Shown: positions 51,588-64,000 of the stretch, one piece after another
How the letters are laid out: each line of letters starts with the position of its first letter
Numbering within the stretch: position 1 is the first letter of the stretch
Assembly: GCA_027919835.1 (NCBI GenBank)
Contig: JANVFP010000008.1
Location: forward strand, 868,001 to 932,000
Length of the DNA stretch: 64,000 nt
Reading direction: 5' to 3'
Origin: Lentinula raphanica
Taxonomy: Eukaryota; Basidiomycota; Agaricomycetes; Agaricales; Omphalotaceae
The notes under the pieces: model-generated
The model's input: the letters and a program-made list of their open reading frames with translations, nothing else
Database searches by the model: none
What the model was told of the DNA's origin: nothing
Program-made: the position numbers and the translations under genes

Positions 51588-52288
51588 AGCATTTTAGAAG
51601 ATTCTCTCCTCCCGGTCCCACTCGGTCCCCCCACTCGGTCCTTTGACGGGAATCCCCGTTTCCTACTAGAGGTGACCCAATCCTATGGGTCCACCAATCA
51701 ATCCTCTTCGTTGGAATGACCATACGCAAATCAATCAATTCGTAGTTTGCCAAGTCCACGGATTTGTTTTTGTCCTTTCATTTTTTGGTACTTGCATATT
51801 TTACTCGATGTCCTCTAACAATCATTCTTTGATTAAGAGTTTTCATAGCGGCTGTTGAAGCTGGAGCTCTTACCACGGAACTGGACGGCTCCCCGTCGAT
51901 CTGATCTCTCCTTTCCTGGCAACCTGTGGTGTGGTTCCAACCAAGCCAAAAACGAGAACATTTGTGCCTCGAAAATCAATGAGAACAACAATGTTATGCA
52001 GGAAATAAGCTTTCCTCCTAGTAATGTTAGTTGCTTGGCAATAGATATTACATCGTCGAGTAGATAAGTCAGAATCGAGCAATAACAAGAGACAAGAGCG
52101 TACGATGCTGAGAATAACTTGTAGTGATAGTTGTCCGTTACCATATGTAACCAAATAAGTCCGTCCAGTAAATGTCTACAATGGTAGTGTGAGCAGATCA
52201 ACTACTCAATCCATAGTTAGAACGTTGTAAACGTTGTAAAAAAAGAGAACGAGAGTCTTGAACGTTGAAAAGGTAAGACACCGTTAGT
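51588..52288. other. Intergenic region, 3' ends of convergent genes
   Basis: About 700 bp between the coiled-coil gene and the minus-strand gene ending at 52289. No supported gene is seen. Near 51608-51642 there is a short C-rich imperfect duplication (CACTCGGTCC, twice). Confidence 0.45.
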
Positions 52289-53980
52289 TTAACTGAATAA
52301 CCGTCGCCACCACATGATAAATCTAGTCCACCAGCTACCCTCCCAGCCATCACTACGCTGCTTGGGGCTGACCCGCAAGGTACCTGTACCACAACGGACA
52401 TGCCCAACTTCTGCAGCGTCATCGAGAGCTGCCTCGAGATCTGAAGGTTTCTTCGCTGATGATATCGGAAAATAAGGAACAGGTCTCCTGGTAATGTGCG
52501 AAGGAAAAACTTTGACAAGGTTGAGATATTCGGGGTTGGTGAGATCAGGAGAAGTCCATGTTCGCATGTAGCCTTCCTCAGAATCTTCACCAGGAGGCTC
52601 AAGTATTGGAGTGACGTCTTCATTCAGGATCGACCCGGGAACCAGAGGTTCCTCAGAGCTATCAGATACCAACAAGGTGGTCATATTTGATGAGGAAGAG
52701 CCAACAGAACGTGAAAGCATGGGCGTGTCCAAGAAAGGATCGCTTGGGGCTCGGGCACGCTTCGGCAGTAGGGTATCGCTATCTTTCCGCTCCGGTAAGA
52801 ATGGGGAAGATTGGGAGCGTGAATGAGTGATTGTTGCATCAGGATCCTCCTCGCCACTGGGTGGCGGTGTCATTCTAGAGGAAGGAGCTTCTTCAAATGC
52901 GAGGACCTACCATAAGGATGAGCAGGTGGTGTGGAATTTTTGTATGAGAAAGACTGACCCCTTTGAGAATATCTATGGCTTCAAGCATGAAATCTTTTCC
53001 TCTGATTTGGTAGAACAATTTTAGCGTCAGAATCTTTCACTTTCTCATCGACCGTGTAACTTACGCTGCCTCTTTTAAAACAGCATCGTCAAACTCCCAT
53101 TCAATCCGGTACCTTCCTGCACCGCCAATATTTTCTGGTACCGCTTGCAAACGCATAACGGCCCATACTATTTCTTTTCAATCTCAAATAAGGGTGCTTC
53201 GAAGAATGATGCTACTCACACGCTTGGAAAAATGGTTGAGGACCTGGCATTCCCATGGAACACCAACTCCGCACGAAACGTTCAAACGATTCATACCTCT
53301 CTGAAGACTGAAATTAATTTACAAGATTGCGAGTTTAGGGTTTGATACTGTACCTTTCCGGGCATCTGATCCACGAGGATTAGCTCTAGCGTAGGGAGTT
53401 AGGGAGGCACCGGGTTGTGTTGCACTGAGATGTGCTCTGAATTCAGCGGTCTTCCGAGCATTCACAGACCGATGATAAGCAGATCGTATTGAAGCCTGAA
53501 GACGAGTATAGGGTGCGCGTTGAGCAGGTGGCAGGTTTGCCATGGTTTGAGTCATCAGTCGTCCTGCTTCTTCGTCCTGTTTGAAGTACCTGGGGAGAAG
53601 ATACAATTTGTATTCTCCGAAGATTGAAATGATGATATGGTCTCGTACCAATTGCGACATTGGGCTGAGAATTTTTCTAAATCGCTTGCAGCAACGCCCA
53701 GAGGAGTGACCGAGCGCTTTCGACCGCCTGGAGAGGGTGTCGGTCTGCCAGCATGATGAGGTCTGGATCTTCCTGGAGACGTCGGTGGACTTGCTAAACG
53801 AGTCATGGACGTAGGACTAGTAGGAGGTGACAAAGAAGTCGCAGAAGGAAGGTCATAAAGGAGAGTTGGTGAGGACTGTGAGTTGAGCCCGGTCTTTGGG
53901 TGATAGGATGCATGTTCAAAGTGAAGAGGAGCTGGCGGCTGTCTCCTAGGCTTTTCAAGAAGATATGAAGAACCTGACAT
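52289..53980 (-). CDS. Protein of unknown function
   Basis: Six exons (53980-53649, 53589-53354, 53300-53220, 53167-53065, 53001-52959, 52906-52289) join to 470 residues in phase. A Ser/Pro-rich N-terminus (~100 residues) precedes a probably folded middle (SDLEKFSAQCRNWYFKQDEE, AQRAPYTRLQASIRSAYHRS, then ERFVRSWCSMGMPGPQPFFQ, ALWAVMRLQAVPENIGGAGR, YRIEWEFDDAVLKEAA and GKDFMLEAIDILKGVLAFEE). The C-terminal ~190 residues are acidic and Ser-rich and end in an aromatic, basic tail (WWTRFIMWWRRLFS) that could touch a membrane. I recognise no named domain. The even codon pattern and consistent splicing support a real gene. Confidence 0.7.
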
Positions 53981-56426
53981 GGTTCATGGATTGAGGATGG
54001 AATGAGAAGCCTCGAGGATGAGAGGCTCAACGAGGACGTCGCTTCGGCTGAGGAGAACGTTGGGAGCGTTTGGCAAGGAGTGTACTGACCGGCGACCGCT
54101 GTCATTATCGCCTACGTAAGTAAGAACCACGCGTCTGTCCGGCGGCAAAATTCGGAATCTTGGCGAAGATTGAATTTTGATGGCGCATCAGGTCAAAGCA
54201 AGCCTTACAATACAACGGATCAATGAACCTCGACGATAGCAAAGTCTTAGGAGGTCTTAGGAAGCATCAAGAGAACTGGAGGACTTCGAATATGATCAGG
54301 TTGATTTTTCCTATCTCATTATCCTAAGAATCGCTGGGCGATTCTACCGGAGATCTTTGATAATCCTCTTCAGAATCAGGGATACATAAGTACCAACGCG
54401 CAAAAGGACAAAAAAATACTCCGCTAATTGATCCATGACTCAGGACATATCGGCGGTCTAGTAAATATGGTCAATGCCTTATACCTGAATGCACATTCGT
54501 CTGAAATCGTTCGGACTGACATCGAAAATGTGAGCGCAACTGCGGACATATCTATGTTCTGGAAGTTCGGTCAGAAACATCAAATTATTTGTATGAATCC
54601 CCTTCAAGCCCTCGGTGAATAGCTGCATGACTGTCATTGTATACGGCCAAGACTGTAATGGGACCACAAAAATCATCCTCAAATCTACCCAGCCGCTGTA
54701 CCACTTAAGGACTCCTACGTACTTCTGTTTATTTCAATTGTGTCCGCGGAGCCTTCAAACTTCAAGCCCAATGCCTAAACATAATCGTGAGTTCGGTGAA
54801 ACTTTCCAGGTATCATCCTGTATACGCTCTTCTTTTTCTCGACTCGTCTCAGGCCTCACACTTACCACCGCAGGCCAATCAACTGAAGCACGACGACACA
54901 AGAAGGACCCCTCGATTATACGATCTAAATTCACTTAGTACTGAATTATCTTTGTATACCAGAAGCCGTCAGAAGCTGGTCGCTGGTCGCCAGCATAACA
55001 GAGACTCTGCGTTGGATAGGCATCTACGTGGGCGCAGCAATGTACAACACAAGACAGTTATCAGACTCGGAGTTTGCTGGACTCAACGTCGAAAAAACAC
55101 CCCAATGTGTTCGACATAATGTCTCGGGTCCAGTAGTACGTATGTAGAGGTAGCAGGTCACAGTCTATCCCAAAAAGGGGATCCTGCTGTTTCGTGCAGT
55201 ACCTACAGCTCGCTATTCATGACCGAGTGGGTTGTATGACAATCCGTTAACTTCAAAAACCAAAGTGCTGCTGACATCCCATCTGATATCCGTTCAACGG
55301 GGGCGCAGTCATTCGACTCCTCCTCGGGACTGTTGTATTCGCAGTACAGAATCTCTTCCTGAAGCTGAGGCCTATAAGAAAAGGCGGAAAACTCAGAACT
55401 GAACTCGAGCTGAACATTCCTCAATCCAACGTCATACGGATAGAAGCAAACCTCATTTCATTCTTCCATGCAAAAGAGCCATGTGGGAGGCATGTGGGAT
55501 ATATTTTGGAATGCATTCTGGTCACTGGATATGATTCAGATGAACAGAATACAACCGGATTGAGAAACTGAAGCCCAAAGATGGCCTGATGGCAGGCACA
55601 CAAATCTCCTCGATCTGGGGAGACAAAATGTGTATTCTCCGGAGGATATACTTATGTCGAGTTGGAGGAGTTTTGAGCCTGCGTGGTTGCTTGGAATAGA
55701 CGGTACCTATCAAGTCCTAACGTAAAGCGCGGAGTGCTCCCGACTGGAAAGGTAGACGTATGTGGACAGTGGCTTGAAGGCTGAAAGTTGTCAACAGTCA
55801 TCAGTTTGTGATTCGCAAAAAAGAGAAAAGAACGTGCAAGTACTAGTCACAAGCTGAAGAACATAATGCCTCAAGCTGCGTATCATTCAAACGTTGACTA
55901 GCCAACCGACATAGAGTGTCCTTGGGACCAAACGAAAGAGAGCGGGAGATACCGATACTTCTGAGCGATCAGATGGAATCTAACTCCGCCGGACCACAGC
56001 GGTGCAAAAATTCAAAGTCAAGAAAGTCATATGCATTTGCAAGGTCCTGGAAGAAAAAGACGATAACCAATCGGGCGCAAGGTCTTGAACTCGGAGCGGT
56101 ATGGGCGATTATACTCGAGAAAACCGATAGGTCGATGAAAGGAACAGGGAAGCAAAGCGCGAGAAAGATTTAACAACAGGAGATTGACCACGCAGAAACG
56201 CAAAGTCTAAAGAGAAGGGGGAAGTAATAAAAAAAGTGACACGCCATGAGTGACAAAATTTGGATGATATAACATTGAGGGGAAGTATAAAATAAAAGAT
56301 AGAGAAGGAAAGGTAGGTCCCCTCATCTATTCTGTGCCCTTTCTACGGTTGTTCAGTGGCCGAGGACATAGAACCCTTGCATCAAACAAAAGTTGAACTC
56401 AGCTCGAGTTTTGTCTTTTGTTAGTG
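53981..56426. other. Large intergenic region before the CSL gene
   Basis: About 2.45 kb, the largest gap in the host part of the window. The open frames in it (54615-54938, 55203-55603 on the minus strand, 55916-56173) show no domain and cannot be extended by convincing splicing, so I support none. It must hold the upstream region of the divergent unknown gene and the CSL promoter. A purine-rich stretch occupies about 56140-56310. Confidence 0.45.
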
Positions 56427-59400
56427 ATGGCCCAAACGAGCTGGCTTACTTCGGCAATTCACGGCGAGCGAGCTAGCCGATCAGATTTATATGAGAACGC
56501 TACTTCAACTTCTTCTGTTGCGCCCAGACCAATACCTCCTCCCTCTGATATATCCCGTTGGGATCTTGCTGAAATTCTCAATCCGTCTTCAGCCTTCAGA
56601 GAGCGAAAACCTTCAATGGACTTCTCTTCTGGCCCTGCTGGCCCTCAACATAACGTTTACGGTCAGTCAGAAATCGACCATTCGTTCAGTGCTCTTCATA
56701 CTTCTGATCCAGTACGTTCTTGCTCTCCTTCTTTTCATCTTCTCCTTCTTAACCTTTCCGATCACTAGGACCACTCTAGCTACGATCTTTTCTCCCATTC
56801 GGCCACAAACTCTTTCGGTGCTAGGTACCGCAACGCCTCTTCGTCCTCTTTGGGTGGAAGCTATGCTGGTCTCAACGGAGACAGCCTCTATTCTCAGCAA
56901 TCTTTCAATGACTCTGTCCCTTCCTTTGGCAGCTCTAATGGCAATCCATACGACATGATACACAGTCTTCCATCTTCATATGGCAGTGGCAAAGTGTCAC
57001 CTCTGACGCCGAGTGACTCTGTTGGTCCTTTGCATCCACCCTTCCCGGTTGGCGGCAAAGATTTCGCGTCTCCAAACTTTCCCGATTTTACTCCGGATCG
57101 TCGTCTTTCGAGCGTAAGCTCGGGTACCTTTGGTTCTGACTTATCAGACGACTTCGCCATGAACAACGTTAACGGCAATCTTCCTTTTCCCTCTTCCGCT
57201 CTCCAACACTTTAGTGATCGTCTCGGACGGTTTCAGTCTGGTGGTAACTCGGGAATCTCTCCAATTTCACCGACGGCCCACAGTCCGGATATCTTACGCG
57301 GAGTAGCGCCTCATGCAACTCATGGTTACCGCCCGGATGGTATGAATGGGTTTGACGATATGCAATACATGGGCAACCCTCATGGAGATTATCGTATGTC
57401 TGGCGTCGACGAACAATTGGCACGAGTTGGTCTTCGCGGTCCGTCTATCATGGGCACATCCAGTGACCTCTCAACTTTCATTCGGTAAATTCACTTTTGT
57501 TGTTCCTATCCAACACCTTTTTCTAAACCTTTTTAGGCCTTATCTTGAACAATACGTACGAACACCCAATCGGCTAGCCTTCGGCGAGAGAACAGTCATC
57601 GTTATGTCAAGTAAAGTCGCTCAAAAATCGTACGGCACCGAGAAGAGGTGGGTTTGTTCAAAGGAATGCTTTACTTGCTATCGTAGCTAATGTCGCTTTA
57701 GGTTCTTATGTCCTCCTCCAACCGCTATCATGATTGGTAACTCATGGTGGAGCGACGTCCACCGAAGAGGTGAAGACCCCAAACTATGTCCTCCTCGGGT
57801 GGTTATCTCTATCTCCGGCGAACCTGCACCCCAAGAAGGTTCAATTGAATGGACAGGGTCATCCGGCAAGTCTTTTGATGTTAGTGACCCCCCTTCGGGT
57901 ACAACCTTTATCGGGAGATGTGTTGGAAAACAACTCTTCATCTCGGATGTGGACGAAAAGAAGAAAAAAGTGGAAGCTCTTGTTAAAATTACGGCTCCCT
58001 CTTCGGACGAAGAGCCAGAACGCGTAATTGGCGTCTTTCCCAGTCGGCCGATCAAGGTGATTAGTAAACCCAGCAAAAAGCGTCAGAGCGCGAAAAATCT
58101 TGAGCGTAAGCCCTTCTCAGAAAATTTCCTGAACTGATAGACTAAGGAGTTCGCAGTTTGCATCAACCATGGATCAACGATATCACTGTTCCACCGACTG
58201 AGATCGCAAACCGTTTCCACCAAGTACCTGTGTGTTTCCGGCTCAGGATCCTCATTCAAAGGGTCAGATGGCGCACCCTTGATGGGTCTTGACCAACGTT
58301 CTCGTTCAAATACACCCTCTTTCATTGCCCGGACCGCGAGCTGGGGTAAGGAATTTTCCAAAAACACAATTGCTTCCGCGGAAGTTAAACATATGATTGA
58401 TTTTTAGATCCCTTTGTGATGTACATCGTCGATGTCAATAAGCCTACGGGCGGCATTGATGTTCCTCCCCCTCCAGCACTACAGCCTGATTACCCCTCCC
58501 CTCCTCCTAATGCCATCCCCTTCACCAACAATGGTTCCCAAATTCCGATCTACTATAATCAGACTGTTGTCTTACAATGCTTGACTTCCGGTGTCGTGAG
58601 CCCTGTTCTTATCATTCGAAAAGTTGACCACCAGACTACTGCTGTTGGTGGAGGTCTGCAAGAAGGAGCGAAAGGCGTAGCTGATCACTTCTGCGCTCCT
58701 GGTGAAGTGTGCGGTGATCCAGTCTCGCAGCTTCACAAAATAGCCTTTGAAGTCTACGATGGTGCCAAAGGCATGCCAGATCCAGGGACACCAGGTATTA
58801 CAGGTGCTTTCTTATCCTGCATGGGCGAGAAGGTGAACACATACCGTCCGATTGATGGTCGTCAGTGGAACAGTAGTGGGAGCAATAGTGGCAATTCCCC
58901 CGTCGCTTCCCCAGTCTCTTCTACCCCAGTTTCCTCCAGTGGCAATGAATATTTCGGACACAACTTGGACAGTGCTTCCGAGTCGCCTTCGTCTCCTGAC
59001 TTCCTGTCAAACGATGGAGGTCGTGTCAAGAAGAAGCGGGGTACTTCCAGTGCAGGGGGACCTTCTAAAAATCCAACGAAGGGTCGGAGACGTCCGAGCT
59101 CGGCAGGATCTGTGACTTCCGGGCGACGAGGTTCGACCAGTGATTCTGGGGCTGCCTCAGGTGCCTTATGGCAAGTTGACATTGGTGAAACCAGCGTTTG
59201 GACTATAGTTGGAACGGGTATGTGCCGTCCTCGAGAACCCATATGGCGTCGAAATTTGACTTTCTTTTCTTAGACCAAATTCGCTACAACTTTTATATTC
59301 CTCCTGTGCTGTTCGATAACCAACACGCCCCTCAGACAGGATCTTTCCCGATCCCTTCTAAACCTGTGACACCCTTCCCAGGTGTGGTCAAGTACCTGTA

Positions 59401-59754
59401 TGTATTTATCTCCTGATCCGTTCAAGGCATCGTTGCTGAAAATTCTCTCGTCTGCGCAGTCCCCCTGACCGGGCTGCTGAAGCACCCAAGGCCAATTGCT
59501 CTTCTTCGCGATCTATGCTTTCAAAGCCAAATCCTCATGCATCAAAAATGCTGACTGTGTATGGAGAAAATTTCTCCAAGTCAGATCCTGTCAGTGTGTT
59601 CTTTGGTTCTGAGCCTTCACCATACGTGGAAGTGCGGTGCACCGAGGTCCTTGGTTGTCTTCCTCCAGAACAGCAGATAGCGGCGAAACGTCGACCAATT
59701 ATTCTTATACGCCCTGATGGTGTCGTTTTCCCATCCATGACGATGTATCCTTAG
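56427..59754 (+). CDS. CSL-family transcription factor (CBF1/Su(H)/Lag-1 type)
   Basis: Eight exons (56427-56711, 56769-57484, 57537-57647, 57702-58105, 58157-58345, 58408-59217, 59274-59397, 59460-59754) give 977 residues. A ~330-residue Ser/Gly-rich N-terminus leads to the Rel-like DNA-binding part: VMSSKVAQKSYGTEKRFLCPPP and NSWWSDVHRRGEDP. Next come ELCINHGSTISLF and HRLRSQTVSTKYLCV, the beta-trefoil part (VVLQCLTSGVVSPVLIIRKV, VSQLHKIAFEVY) and a C-terminal immunoglobulin-like part (MLTVYGENFSKSDPVSVFFG). A Ser-rich, basic insert of ~140 residues splits the trefoil. Fungal CSL proteins (Cbf11/Cbf12) act without Notch and affect adhesion, cell cycle and lipid genes. A 3' exon after 59745 cannot be excluded. 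Confidence 0.9.
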
Positions 59755-59981
59755 CTCGAGATTTATTGTGTCGTTTTACGCTCTATTACCCTTACAGGTT
59801 CTGCCCGTGTGTCCCTTGCTTTCGACTGCTACCACTCCTACTGGATTGTATTTTGTATATACATATCGTGCGGACATGGAAATCTACATAGTTTTGCATA
59901 TGCGTGTAGATGTGAAGTCGACAAATTGACATTAGAACGCTCGATTTGAATTACATATGCACCTTGTCAGAAACGTTGAAC

Positions 59982-60693
59982 ATGGATTTTTCTTCGTTAT
60001 CACTATCATCCGCTCCTCACTTTCTCTGGACATGCTACGTCGAGTATCTATGGAATTACACACCAAACTCGATAGTGGCAAAAACTGCATACAGCTTCAA
60101 AGTCCTTGCGCTGGCCCTCCTTTTACCCATCCTGATATTGATTCTACTAGCGAGTTCATTCAAGCTCTAACGATAATCTCTATCCTCAACTTTTTTCGTT
60201 CTGTGTGTAGGACATTGCCTCATACACTATCGCAAGGACGTTGGGCGTTGTTGATATCGTCAAGGCTTCCACATCCGACAAACAGACAGTACACGCGAGG
60301 AGAGAACCGCCAGCCATACACATCCGCGAAGCTTCTATCGACCAATCCTACCCGAACACCACTTCACCAAACGAGAATAATGCTCACAACCCCTTCTTCA
60401 CTGTTGGAAATGATAGCAACCAATCGATGTCGGCCACGGACCCATCGAGATCACCATCCGATGTTCGTTTAAAAGCATACTTCACATCTGGAGAACACAA
60501 CCTCGAGCTCTCTGGTGTTGGTGTCTTCTCTCCCGCTACATCACGTCCTCCTTCTCCAACAATATCTCGACGGAAGCTAGATTCGGAGACTCAAAACACA
60601 CCTTCTCTCCACGAGTTCGAGATTGATGATGGAAGCGTACATTTCAGGAGGAGGAACAAACCGACTGCCAGTTGGGAATCTATTGCCCAATAA
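59982..60693 (+). CDS. Small membrane protein of unknown function
   Basis: Two exons (59982-60149, 60211-60693) give 216 residues. An aromatic N-terminus (APHFLWTCYVEYLWNYTPN) is followed by one strongly hydrophobic segment at about residues 38-56 (VLALALLLPILILILL). The rest is Ser/Thr/Pro-rich, with an acidic and basic end. No known domain is recognised. The segment ILLDIASYTIARTLGVVDIV reads smoothly across the splice, which supports the model although the intron (60150-60210) uses a GC donor (GCGAGT) with a CTAAC branch. It follows the CSL gene by 227 bp on the same strand. Confidence 0.65.
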
Positions 60694-61168
60694 CGTGCGT
60701 TGAACAGGTTCTTGAACTAGTTCTTAACGAGATATTGAACCTTTGATAGTTTGCAATTTGTAAGATGGTCCACCTCTCAATATAGAATTTCATGTGGGCT
60801 TCTTGCGACCTTTTTTGCTGTTGAGAACGAATCCGCAGTATAATCTGACAGACGAGAACAACCTGTTTTGATTCGGTGTCAGGCTGTCTTGTGTCTTCTC
60901 TCAATGTAAATGCTGTATCATACATCATACGCGGAGGGCCGTGCTTCCTCGCGGTGGCATCGCGTTGATATACAAATGCGGTATGTTTAAAAAAAATCTC
61001 CTCAGAGGTACACTTCACGAATCAGTTTCTACTACATTCGATTGTCGCTCAGTTTGGTATGGTTAACACTTTGAATGAATGTTGTACAATTTGCGTTCAG
61101 GATGGAGGATGTACGGCTACAAGTATTGAAAGAGACATGATATGATATACGTGCTACAAAGTTTATTT
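60694..61168. other. Intergenic region between convergent genes
   Basis: About 475 bp between the small membrane protein gene and ESA1, which end facing each other. Nothing beyond probable 3' untranslated sequence is seen. Confidence 0.5.
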
Positions 61169-63015
<1,847 letters not shown>

Positions 63016-63085
63016 TGAGCTGTAGAAGAAAATGACTCATCGGCCACGACACGCCGTTGGATATGTTTTTCCCACGGACAGCAGA

Positions 63086-64000
63086 TCAGATACTTCCTAC
63101 CATCTTCTCCAAATCATACCCTCCAGCAATTTGGAACTCTGATGTTCCACTACTCAGCATCACCCCACCCTTCTTTGTCTGTCTACCCTGTGCGCGAACT
63201 ATCTCTCGCATACGTCTCTCAGCATCTCCGCTATGACTCAGTTCCCATTTTTCATCTTTCATATTCGCAGCTCGGTCTTTTTCTCTTCCTTCTGTCTTCG
63301 CCTTGCCTGGTCTATGCAGAGCTTTACCCCGTGCGCTCGTCGCTGTTTTGGGTGTTTCCCGTAGAGCAAACGCTTTTGCAAGATGTCCGAGATGAAGATG
63401 TCGAATGTGAAAAATGTGCTTTTCGTCAGAGGGATGTGTTGCGTAGGCTCTCATGTGTGACATGAATGCCTTCCGAGCAAGCTCAGCATTCTACGTAGAA
63501 ACAGTCAGATATAGTTCAAAAAGTCTAATCAAGATAATCATACCTCTTTCCGTTGCAGTACCCATCTTTCAAAAGAAAGCTGAACCTGAGTCGCTCGTTC
63601 CTCGTATTCATTACTTTTGCCTCCGAAGCCAGATTTCAGAACGGACTCTGGAGCGACAGGTGTCAAGGATATATTCTGCTTTTCACTCTCTGAGCTGGCA
63701 CCGTGCATTTTCCCTTCCACCCATTGAACCCACGACACTTCACTAGGGCTAACAAAACTCCAAGCTTCACCGCCTTTGCCGGCACGAGCAGTACGACCGA
63801 CTCGGTGCACGTACTCCGTGGCGCCACCTTCTGTTGGGAGGTCGTATTGTATGACACTCCGCACGAGGGGGAGATCCAAACCACGAGAGGCCACTGATGT
63901 GCAGAGAAGCACGGAAAACCGGGTTGGGTCTTTGACAGAGCCTGAAAAGCTTCGTAAGGTAGCAAGTCGGGTTTGCGTGGGTAGAGATCCATGAAGGCGG
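63086..64000 (-). CDS. DBP7: DEAD-box RNA helicase Dbp7, 3' part
   Basis: The gene enters from the right edge; exons 64000-63544 and 63490-63086 are visible, with an intron at 63543-63491. The helicase C-terminal half shows [29 protein letters not shown] (motif V) and [15 protein letters not shown] (motif VI). The Dbp7/DDX31-specific tail follows: [45 protein letters not shown] and a basic end. Dbp7 acts in the nucleolus in early 60S ribosome assembly. The ATPase motifs lie outside the window. Confidence 0.9.

Noticed and set aside
54615..54938. Plus-strand open frame of 107 residues in the large gap
   Set aside because: No recognisable motif, no plausible splice partners and irregular composition.
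55203..55603. Two adjoining minus-strand frames considered as a small or broken gene
   Set aside because: They are in different phases with a stop between them, and I found no intron that joins them or any family resemblance.

Overview
This is a stretch of nuclear DNA from a basidiomycete fungus, most likely an agaricomycete. The genes are dense and broken by roughly 110 short introns of about 45 to 65 nt, mostly GT-AG. The mobile DNA is of kinds known from agaricomycetes (a Plavaka element, a DUF6698 gene, a copia-type Gag remnant). No species is claimed. All exon borders were worked out by eye from reading frame, splice sites and recalled family conservation; no alignment or search was run. 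For most multi-exon models the joined exons sum to a whole number of codons.

Layout. Bases 1 to about 2,680 hold direct and tandem repeats and a broken copia-type Gag. Bases 2,690 to 7,175 are one DNA transposon with 16-bp inverted ends. It carries a Plavaka-type transposase gene without its catalytic core on the minus strand and a DUF6698 gene on the plus strand. The rest is ordinary gene territory: alpha/beta hydrolase (-), CPA1 with a spliced upstream ORF that looks like the arginine attenuator peptide (+), BSD-domain protein (+), Cdc1/PGAP5-like phosphoesterase (+), FIT-family protein (-), HEM2 (-), WEE1 (+), homeodomain factor (+), Mios/Sea4 (-), Zn2Cys6 factor (+), BAG protein (-), PBS2 (+), Brc1/Rtt107 (+), YAK1 (+), PHOSPHO1-like phosphatase (-), proteasome chaperone PAC4 (-), GRF zinc finger (+), coiled-coil protein (+), unknown conserved-looking protein (-), CSL factor (+), small membrane protein (+), ESA1 (-) and the 3' part of DBP7 (-).

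The cellular genes are not a pathway cluster. Several are regulatory: WEE1 (cell cycle), PBS2 (osmotic stress MAP kinase cascade), YAK1 and Mios/Sea4 (nutrient and TORC1 signalling), Brc1 and ESA1 (DNA damage and chromatin), and three DNA-binding factors. The most notable points are the intron-split attenuator peptide ahead of CPA1, the core-less Plavaka element with a DUF6698 gene inside its ends and its edge 7 bp from a hydrolase stop codon, five GC-AG introns, 10- and 14-nt micro-exons in the Zn2Cys6 gene, and a PAC4/GRF divergent pair whose start codons lie 10 bp apart.
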